From Methanoregula sp. (GTDB lineage: Archaea > Halobacteriota > Methanomicrobia > Methanomicrobiales > Methanospirillaceae), in the NCBI GenBank assembly GCA_003157895.1, contig PMKW01000089.1, positions 1 to 6,385 of the forward strand: 6,385 bases of DNA. Direction: 5' to 3'. Below the pieces are notes generated by a model. That model made no database searches. It saw nothing but the letters and a program-made list of their open reading frames with translations, and was not told the origin of the DNA. Below, piece after piece: positions 1 to 4,258 of this stretch. Position 1 is the stretch's first letter. Each line of letters opens with the position of its first letter. The translations under genes and the position numbers were made by a program.

Positions 1-269
1 GGGATCATCTCGATGGCCGGGCGTATCGCGTAGATAACGTCGGCTCCCCGGTAGTGGGAAATGTCCGGTGAAAAAATATCATCGACAACAAAAGCGAGAT
101 CTTCGGTGACCGCCATTTTTTTTATGTCCGTAGTACGGAGCAGTTTCCCGGCACGGGAAAGAATCCCTGCCGCTTCCGTGTTCCTCCCGATCCCCACCTC
201 AACAGCGTGCAGGTAGTTACCGTCGATATACCTGCCGATGCATGTCTCAATATGTTTATACTCGTCCAT
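1..269 (-). CDS. UPF0146 family protein, N-terminal part (cut by window edge)
   Basis: Reading the minus strand from an ATG at 269-267 gives 89 codons without a stop up to the window edge, so only the N-terminal part is present; from memory the family is usually somewhat longer, about 130-150 residues. The sequence carries the hallmark stretches of the archaeal UPF0146 family: VEVGIGRNTEAAGIL near residues 24-38, which resembles the glycine-rich first strand and loop of a Rossmann/methyltransferase-like fold, and YRGADVIYAIRP near residues 73-84. The role is unknown; the fold suggests nucleotide or SAM binding, but that is inference. It is divergent from the archaemetzincin gene with only 17 bp between start codons. 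No Shine-Dalgarno precedes the ATG, so the transcript may be leaderless. I recognised the family by eye, without a search. Confidence 0.85.
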   Translation of the reverse strand, partial: MDEYKHIETCIGRYIDGNYLHAVEVGIGRNTEAAGILSRAGKLLRTTDIKKMAVTEDLAFVVDDIFSPDISHYRGADVIYAIRPAIEMI

Positions 270-306
270 TCCAACAGAATATAGCAATGCATATCCATAT
301 TTTTTG
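253..306. promoter_or_regulatory. Overlapping divergent promoters of the UPF0146 and amzA genes
   Basis: Neither gene has a Shine-Dalgarno, and the gap between the two ATGs (269 on minus, 287 on plus) is 17 bp. For the plus gene, TTTATA at 255-260 lies about 27-32 bp before the ATG at 287, close to the distance expected for a TATA box of a leaderless transcript. For the minus gene, the A/T-rich stretch at 289-304 (minus strand AAAAAATATGGATATG) lies 20-35 bp before the ATG at 269. Each core promoter would therefore sit inside the first codons of the opposite gene. This rests on spacing and composition only. Confidence 0.45.
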
Positions 307-826
307 GGATAGCCAGTCCCCCTCTGGCTTCCAGGTTCCGGTCTCGCGCCTCATATCCTCAATTCTTGATGTGAAGACAACGGTGACGGAGAACCCGGTG
401 CGCATCATGGGATATGTGACAGCCCGCAGGCAGGTGGACGCCCAGGCACTCCTGGACAGTATCCAGACCTACAAGCACCTGCACCAGATTCCTGAACCGG
501 TCCTCCTGGTCGTGCACCAGGATTTGTTCAGGAATGGCAACATCTTTGTTTTCGGTCTCGCCCGCGAGTCCGTTGGCGCCGGAGTCGTGTCAACCTCACG
601 CCTCGGGAACGAATATTACGGCAGGCAGGGCAGCGACGATGATTATATTGACCGGATCGCGAAAGAGGGGGCACATGAGATCGGGCACCTCCTCGGGCTT
701 CCCCACTGCAGCGACCGGGAATGCGTGATGTTCAGGCCCGATACGTTGGACGAGCTGGACCGGAAGAAAAAAGTCCTCTGCCCCGCCTGTAGGGAGCAGC
801 TGGATACGCTGCTGAATGCCGGGTAA
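287..826 (+). CDS. amzA: Archaemetzincin, zinc-dependent metalloprotease
   Basis: The 179-residue protein carries the complete archaemetzincin signature. Residues 130-140 are HEIGHLLGLPH, giving three zinc-binding His (130, 134, 140) and the catalytic Glu131. They are followed by Cys141, four residues, Cys146-Val-Met148, sixteen residues, then Cys165-x-x-Cys168. Met148 is the metzincin Met-turn, and the four Cys form the family's second, structural zinc site. The length is normal for archaeal AmzA, a single-domain, probably cytoplasmic protease whose natural substrate is not established. I chose the ATG at 287 because archaeal homologues start directly with a beta strand like HIHIFWDS. The frame stays open to an ATG at 242, but starting there would add 15 residues of no obvious kinship and overlap the divergent gene. 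There is no Shine-Dalgarno. A deacetylase-family gene follows in the same direction after 156 bp. Confidence 0.95.
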   Translation: MHIHIFWDSQSPSGFQVPVSRLISSILDVKTTVTENPVRIMGYVTARRQVDAQALLDSIQTYKHLHQIPEPVLLVVHQDLFRNGNIFVFGLARESVGAGVVSTSRLGNEYYGRQGSDDDYIDRIAKEGAHEIGHLLGLPHCSDRECVMFRPDTLDELDRKKKVLCPACREQLDTLLNAG

Positions 827-833
827 CCCCCTG

Positions 834-874
834 TTTTATATCATTGCCGGTTCTTTACCGGGGAAGGGAACCGG
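834..874 (+). promoter_or_regulatory. TATA-like box and 7-bp hairpin in the gap before the deacetylase gene
   Basis: The 156-bp gap between amzA and the deacetylase-family gene begins with TTTTATAT at 834-841, a good archaeal TATA box that would place a start site near 865. Just behind it, CCGGTTC at 847-853 is the exact inverted complement of GAACCGG at 868-874, a 7-bp stem around 14 nt of loop. The stem may be a 5'-UTR element or a weak terminator of amzA, although no T-run follows it. A second weaker TATA-like CTATAGT at 954-960 lies close to the start codon. The rest of the gap shows no gene-like coding potential. Confidence 0.35.
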
Positions 875-974
875 ACCGTTTCCCTGTTCCTGATTATGCC
901 GGTTGCCGAAAGCGACCCGGCAGAATGTGCGCAAGATGGATAACCCGGTATCCCTATAGTCATGTAACCCTGCC

Positions 975-979
975 AGGAG
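975..979 (+). promoter_or_regulatory. Shine-Dalgarno AGGAG of the deacetylase-family gene
   Basis: AGGAG ends 3 nt before GTG at 983 and 15 nt before the in-frame ATG at 995. The first spacing is short and the second long, so this site leaves the start codon undecided. I kept the GTG because the short spacing is the less improbable of the two. Confidence 0.5.
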
Positions 980-982
980 CGG

Positions 983-1975
983 GTGAACCCGGATATGGGA
1001 TGCTGCACCGTTATCATCGATCCTGCCTGCGCCGGTCATGACAACCCGGGCAACCCGGAATGCCATACACGCCTGCTGACTGCACTCTCCGGCGTCCCGG
1101 CCGGAATTTTACCCGTTATTCCGGAACCGGTAACTCTTAACGAGGTACACCGCATCCATGATCCCCGTTACACAGAACATCTCCGGCAGTGCTGTGCCGG
1201 AATAACTTCTTTCTGTTATCTCGATGGTGATACCTACATCACCCCTCTTTCATTCGATGCAGCCCTGCATGCTGCAGGGGGTGCTGTCTGTGCAGTGAAC
1301 CGGTCCCTGGAGGGTGAACATGCCTTTGCCTTTATCCGGCCACCCGGCCATCATGCGGAGCGGGCGCGTGCGATGGGGTTTTGTCTCCTGAACAACGTGG
1401 CGATCGCTGCGGAGCATGCTCTGAAGAGCGTTGACCGGGTTGCCATCGTTGACTGGGACGTCCACCATGGCAACAGCACCCAGCACGCGTTCTTTTCGTC
1501 AGACCGCGTCCTGTACTGTTCGGTGCACCAGGAGCACCATTTTCCCTATTCGGGCAGTGTCGAAGAAGTCGGCAACGGCCCTGGCAAGGGATTCACGGTC
1601 AATGCCCCCCTCCGGCCCGGGTCTACGGGGGCGGATTATGCGGAGATCTTTTCAGAGGTTTTTTTACCTGCTCTGGACCGCTTTAAACCGGATTGCTTAC
1701 TCGTCTCTGCCGGCCAGGATATCCTCTCGGATGACCCGCTGGGAGGTATGAACATCGTACCCGGAGATTTCGGCGTTTTTACGTCGTTTCTCCTCCGTGC
1801 CGGTTGTCCGCTGGCCCTTGTACTGGAGGGCGGGTATGGTCCTTCGCATGGTGATGCGATCTCCTGCATCTTTTCGGCACTGCAACAGCCAAAAGAGCGG
1901 ACTGCCCCGGGGACTCCTCACGAGAGTACGCAAAAACTGGTCAGTCTCTTAAAAAAAGTCCATCACCTGCCCTGA
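983..1975 (+). CDS. Histone deacetylase / AcuC / acetylpolyamine amidohydrolase family hydrolase
   Basis: This 330-residue protein has the full set of conserved residues of the zinc-dependent arginase-deacetylase superfamily. PPGHHAE (residues 120-126) supplies the His123-His124 pair; VDWDVHHGNST (156-166) supplies Asp157 of the charge relay and zinc ligands Asp159 and His161; SAGQDILSDDPLGG (242-255) supplies the third zinc ligand, Asp246; LEGGY (281-285) supplies the transition-state Tyr285. These correspond to HDLP H131/H132, D166, D168, H170, D258 and Y297. It should therefore hydrolyse an acetyl-lysine or acetyl-amine amide bond in the cytoplasm. The substrate cannot be told from sequence; archaeal histone or Alba, another protein, or an acetylated polyamine are all possible. 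The length is normal for a single-domain member. The start is GTG 983 or ATG 995, a difference of four residues. The gene ends 4 bp from a convergent minus-strand gene. Confidence 0.93.
   Translation: MNPDMGCCTVIIDPACAGHDNPGNPECHTRLLTALSGVPAGILPVIPEPVTLNEVHRIHDPRYTEHLRQCCAGITSFCYLDGDTYITPLSFDAALHAAGGAVCAVNRSLEGEHAFAFIRPPGHHAERARAMGFCLLNNVAIAAEHALKSVDRVAIVDWDVHHGNSTQHAFFSSDRVLYCSVHQEHHFPYSGSVEEVGNGPGKGFTVNAPLRPGSTGADYAEIFSEVFLPALDRFKPDCLLVSAGQDILSDDPLGGMNIVPGDFGVFTSFLLRAGCPLALVLEGGYGPSHGDAISCIFSALQQPKERTAPGTPHESTQKLVSLLKKVHHLP
1951..1957 (-). terminator. Oligo-T terminator for the 1980-2543 membrane protein gene
   Basis: On the minus strand, seven consecutive T lie 22-29 nt beyond the stop codon at 1980. 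Archaeal RNA polymerase terminates at such U-tracts. The run is embedded in the last codons (Lys-Lys) of the convergent deacetylase-family gene. Confidence 0.45.
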
Positions 1976-1979
1976 AACA

Positions 1980-2543
1980 TCAGACAAGGGGCAGGATCTC
2001 TATCTCCATGGTGCTGATCTTCTGGTACGTGTGTTTCAGCTCGATAATCGGCCAGAGCTCATAGAGCAGCACGGTGATCGGTTCCCACATCGCCGCCCAG
2101 CCGATAATCAGGAGGGCATCGGCAAAGATCTGGGCGAACAGAAGGTTGTCGAGATGGGAGACCTCCTGGCGGGCAAACAGCGCAATGGCAAGGAATGTGA
2201 GCCCGATAAGCAGGGTAAATCTGCCGTGCCGGAACCGCAGGCGGAATTTCCGGTCCTGTACCAGCACTTTGTATTCGAAATGGTTCCGGATTGCCTGCGG
2301 GATCTTCAGTGCCCACTCGCTCCTGGCGATGTCGGGTGGCAGGTAGATGACGATCTTAAAGGGGGTCTTTTTCGGGAAATCCTTTACGGTATCGACGATG
2401 TAATGCTCTGCAGCAGTGTCCAGCTCTTTCTCGTGGAAGGGTGCAGGATCGAACGAGTTGAAGAGCTGCATGACCGAGGAGAGTTTGATCTCAATCAGGA
2501 TCCGGCTCCCCTCTTTTTTATAGAGTGATTCGATATCTGCCAT
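1980..2543 (-). CDS. Unrecognised membrane protein with an N-terminal soluble domain and two membrane helices
   Basis: Starting at the ATG at 2543 the product is 187 residues and begins MADIESLYKKEGSR. The frame continues upstream to 2603, but the extra 20 residues look like translated promoter sequence, with a TATA-like TTTATCTT inside. Residues 1-105 look like a soluble alpha/beta domain with a strand KIVIYLPP (63-70) and a very basic segment KFRLRFRHGRF (99-109) just before the first membrane helix (about 110-124). A second helix spans about 140-162 and is followed by a short charged tail, so both ends should be cytoplasmic by the positive-inside rule. I do not recognise the family and assign no function. 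It lies 100 bp downstream of the HEAT-repeat gene on the same strand and has a promoter-like stretch of its own, so it may be a separate transcript. It converges with the deacetylase-family gene with a 4-bp gap. Confidence 0.82.
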   Translation of the reverse strand: MADIESLYKKEGSRILIEIKLSSVMQLFNSFDPAPFHEKELDTAAEHYIVDTVKDFPKKTPFKIVIYLPPDIARSEWALKIPQAIRNHFEYKVLVQDRKFRLRFRHGRFTLLIGLTFLAIALFARQEVSHLDNLLFAQIFADALLIIGWAAMWEPITVLLYELWPIIELKHTYQKISTMEIEILPLV

Positions 2544-2569
2544 GGGACACAATTCTTGAATGCTATAGT

Positions 2570-2591
2570 ACAGGAAAAAAGATAAACCTGT
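2570..2591 (-). promoter_or_regulatory. TATA-like box of the membrane protein gene, also an oligo-T terminator candidate
   Basis: On the minus strand this stretch reads a TATA-like TTTATCTT followed by six T, bounded by a 5-bp inverted repeat (ACAGG at 2570-2574, CCTGT at 2587-2591). A start site about 25 nt on would fall near 2556, a dozen bases before the ATG at 2543. The T-run could also end transcripts arriving from the HEAT-repeat gene. The rest of the 2544-2643 gap shows nothing else. Confidence 0.35.
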
Positions 2592-2643
2592 CTTCCGTGC
2601 CATACCCGGAGGACACCGTGCGGATGGAAACCCCCTAACCCGG

Positions 2644-3048
2644 TTACTGCCGGCTCATGCCGGAACGGATGCTTTCCAGTGCCTCCTCGATAATATCTTT
2701 TACCTCTTCGTTCTCCATCCGGTACAGGCGCTGGAGTGGGGCATACGCCCTCCGGTCACCGATCCGCCCGAGAGCCCACGCAACCTTGAGCCGGACGCGG
2801 GCATCATCGTCCCAGAGGGTACTGATGAGTTCTTCCACCGCTGCCGGGTCTTCCAGCCTTCCCAGCGCTTCTGCTGCCTTCCACCGGCTGACTGCATCGT
2901 CATCGGAGAGCATGCGGATAAAATGTGCCAGCCGGTCATCCCGCGACAGGCCAGCATCAATTCCGGGCAATTCCCGGCTGTCACCGGGTGATCCGTCATG
3001 CTGATCGGGAATACCCTCATCCGCTTTCCCGTTATCCCCGCCTGCCAT
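2644..3048 (-). CDS. Small HEAT-repeat (PBS-lyase-like HEAT) protein
   Basis: The 134-residue protein has a polar, acidic, probably disordered leader (about residues 1-35), then three helical repeats of the short PBS-lyase/archaeal HEAT type. The repeats are visible as RWKAAEALGRLEDPAAVEEL (56-75), VRLKVAWALGRIGDRRAYAPL (85-105) and a divergent third around VKDIIEEALESI (116-127). The A-x-x-A-L-G-R-[LI]-x-D pattern is diagnostic. Such modules are protein-protein adaptors; no catalytic residue is seen and no partner can be named. No signal peptide or membrane segment is present, so it is cytoplasmic. The ATG at 3048 lies 22 bp after the cupredoxin-like gene's stop on the same strand, which suggests co-transcription. 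There is no clear Shine-Dalgarno, so a start further in, trimming the disordered leader, is possible. Confidence 0.88.
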   Translation of the reverse strand: MAGGDNGKADEGIPDQHDGSPGDSRELPGIDAGLSRDDRLAHFIRMLSDDDAVSRWKAAEALGRLEDPAAVEELISTLWDDDARVRLKVAWALGRIGDRRAYAPLQRLYRMENEEVKDIIEEALESIRSGMSRQ

Positions 3049-3070
3049 GGGTACCGGTTATGCCTGCGGT

Positions 3071-3496
3071 CTAACCGGATACATTCACGTACGGAGACCG
3101 GCCGCCGCCGTGCTGGGGGTCGCCATACATATACCTGCCAGGGGTATTGAACGTATAACTGAAGGTGTCTCCCTTTGACAAGGGTCCCGAATTGAACAGT
3201 TCCTTGCCGGTGGCTTCGGTGGGCAGGTGTTCAACGTGACGGATCAACTGGTCTTCATTCACCCAGGTAACCGTTGTTCCTGTCTTAATTTCCAGATTCC
3301 AGGGATCAAACGATGTGGCTGTTACATGCACAATTGTTGTCGGCCCGTTGGGCACCGGGGTGGTAACCGCGTAGGTAACCTGGTTTGCGACCCGGGTTGC
3401 CTGGGGTTGTGAATTCTGGGAAGGGGCCTGGGCTGTACACCCGCACGTGAACGCAATTCCTATCAGTATAATAATCAGAGCAGCAAGTTTCCGCAT
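3071..3496 (-). CDS. Cupredoxin-like lipoprotein with an altered copper-ligand set
   Basis: The 141-residue protein begins with a lipoprotein-type signal (MRKL, hydrophobic LAALIIILIGIAF, then C-G-C-T with Cys20 as likely lipidated residue). A Ser/Thr/Pro/Gln-rich linker follows to about residue 52, then one plastocyanin-like beta domain with HVTATSFDPWNLEIKTGTTV (57-76), TWVNED, the F-x-S-G-x-L-x-x-G-x-T-F motif (101-112) and TFNTPGRYMYGDPQH (115-129). It should sit on the outer face of the cell membrane. In blue-copper relatives the last strand reads Y-x-Y-x-C-x-x-H followed closely by Met. Here the positions are Tyr122, Tyr124, Asp126 instead of Cys, and His129, with Gly in place of Met. 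An upstream His (His87 or His90) is kept. It is therefore unlikely to be a classical type 1 copper protein. It lies 25 bp after the RDD gene and 22 bp before the HEAT gene, probably in one operon. Confidence 0.88.
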   Translation of the reverse strand: MRKLAALIIILIGIAFTCGCTAQAPSQNSQPQATRVANQVTYAVTTPVPNGPTTIVHVTATSFDPWNLEIKTGTTVTWVNEDQLIRHVEHLPTEATGKELFNSGPLSKGDTFSYTFNTPGRYMYGDPQHGGGRSPYVNVSG

Positions 3497-3521
3497 AAAA
3501 ATAGAGTGGGAGCGTTTGTAG

Positions 3522-4037
3522 TTATTCTTTTTCTTTTACATACAGGATGCCGGCCGGTTCACGATAATCGGTCTTGATGACGATGGTATTGGAGATACGG
3601 TTGAAGACCCGGAGTTTGCTCCCCGGCATGCCGAGCCACCCGATGAGGCAGTCAAACGGGAGAAGGAACGCCTTGCCGATACTCTCGATTGCCGCCGTAG
3701 TGTAATTGATCTTTGTACCGTTACGGTTGACTACGCGTAAGTTCATAACCATCTTGCCAATGGACTGGCCCCTGAACCCTTCCATCACTGTCCAGTAGGC
3801 AAAGAAAAAAAAGGTCTGGAACCCGAATTCAAAAGGTTCCCACCTGGGTAAATCGATATAGAGCGGGATTATCCAGAACGGCTGGAAGATGCCCCGGATA
3901 ATATTGAGAAAAAGGATGATCAGGATGAAGTCGATAAGCCAGGCCCAGAACCGGGTACTCCACTTGCCAAGGTATAGGGTTCTTTCAGGTACTACCGGAA
4001 CGGGGGTTGGTTCCGGAATCGGAATTTCCTCAGACAT
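3522..4037 (-). CDS. RDD family integral membrane protein
   Basis: From the ATG at 4037 the product is 171 residues: a proline-rich tail (PIPEPTPVPVVPER, 6-19), then an RDD domain. The first helix begins RFWAWLID (29-36), giving the conserved Arg29 and Asp36; a second hydrophobic segment covers about 71-86; the motif Q-S-I-G-K-x-x-x-x-L-R-V-V (91-103) follows; and a last hydrophobic stretch AFLLPFDCLIGWL (123-135) holds the third conserved acid, Asp129. RDD proteins have three or so membrane spans and mostly unknown function; some have been linked to ion transport. The frame extends to a TTG at 4070, but the ATG with its natural MSEE start is more likely. No Shine-Dalgarno precedes it. It appears to be the first gene of an operon with the cupredoxin-like and HEAT-repeat genes. 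A separate in-frame mini-ORF lies upstream. Confidence 0.9.
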   Translation of the reverse strand: MSEEIPIPEPTPVPVVPERTLYLGKWSTRFWAWLIDFILIILFLNIIRGIFQPFWIIPLYIDLPRWEPFEFGFQTFFFFAYWTVMEGFRGQSIGKMVMNLRVVNRNGTKINYTTAAIESIGKAFLLPFDCLIGWLGMPGSKLRVFNRISNTIVIKTDYREPAGILYVKEKE

Positions 4038-4121
4038 TACAGCATCGTATATGCAGCGTGAGTGAATCAATGTTATCGTTGCAGCACAGCGCGGGGGATA
4101 TCCTGCCAGATCGATGAACGT

Positions 4122-4145
4122 TCACGCGTTCTTCTCCTCGCTCAT
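4122..4145 (-). other. Seven-codon upstream ORF with a strong Shine-Dalgarno
   Basis: On the minus strand, GGAGGT (4159-4154), the best ribosome-binding sequence near any gene of this cluster, is followed after 8 nt by ATG at 4145 and the reading MSEEKNA, then TGA at 4124-4122. This frame is the frame of the RDD gene, 84 bp downstream, which itself starts MSEE. Possible explanations are a leader peptide, an older RDD start cut off by a nonsense mutation, or chance. I cannot decide among them from one sequence. Confidence 0.35.
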
Positions 4146-4163
4146 GGCTGATGACCTCCGGCA

Positions 4164-4205
4164 TTTTAGAAGAAACTACTCTAAAAAATCCTCTTTTCAC
4201 GTGAA
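4164..4205. promoter_or_regulatory. Probable bidirectional promoter with inverted repeat and palindrome
   Basis: TTTTAGA (4164-4170) and TCTAAAA (4180-4186) form a perfect 7-bp inverted repeat around 9 nt. Each arm is a plausible TATA-like box for transcription away from it: on plus, CTAAAAAAT at 4181-4189 would set a start near 4210 for the gene beginning at 4259; on minus, T/A-rich boxes at 4193-4163 would set starts that include or abut the GGAGGT and mini-ORF before the RDD gene. TTCACGTGAA at 4196-4205 is a perfect 10-bp palindrome just before the expected plus start site and is an operator candidate. Evidence is sequence symmetry and spacing only. Confidence 0.4.
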
Positions 4206-4229
4206 GATCGCCCCCCTTGCGTCAACCCT

Positions 4230-4243
4230 GCCCCCATGGGGGC
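4230..4243 (+). repeat. Perfect 14-bp G/C palindrome in the presumed 5' leader
   Basis: GCCCCCATGGGGGC is self-complementary and lies 15 bp before the ATG at 4259. In RNA it could form a five-pair stem with a CAUG loop, which would bury the only G-rich sequence near that start codon. It may affect translation, or be a DNA-binding site. The upstream stretch 4071-4163 holds the mini-ORF and the small palindrome GAACGTTC (4116-4123) and no other visible gene. Confidence 0.4.
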
Positions 4244-4258
4244 TCATGGCGCATTGCG

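Noticed and set aside
242..286. Upstream start for amzA at ATG 242, adding 15 residues.
   Set aside because: The extension would cover the divergent gene's start and its own likely TATA box, and archaemetzincins normally begin at the beta strand that starts at 287.
836..1066. Minus-strand and plus-strand small frames in the gap between amzA and the deacetylase-family gene.
   Set aside because: They overlap the deacetylase gene's start and its TATA/hairpin region, lack ribosome-binding sites and show no recognisable sequence.
2031..2528. Plus-strand open frame of 165 codons opposite the two-helix membrane protein gene.
   Set aside because: It lies wholly antisense to a frame with clear membrane helices and a natural start, has no recognisable domain and no ribosome-binding site; it is a shadow of the minus-strand gene.
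4038..4145. Selenocysteine or pyrrolysine readthrough of the TGA that joins MSEEKNA to the RDD frame.
   Set aside because: Pyrrolysine uses TAG, selenocysteine is known in Methanococcales-type methanogens and not expected here, no SECIS-like structure was evident, and the bridging sequence does not look coding.
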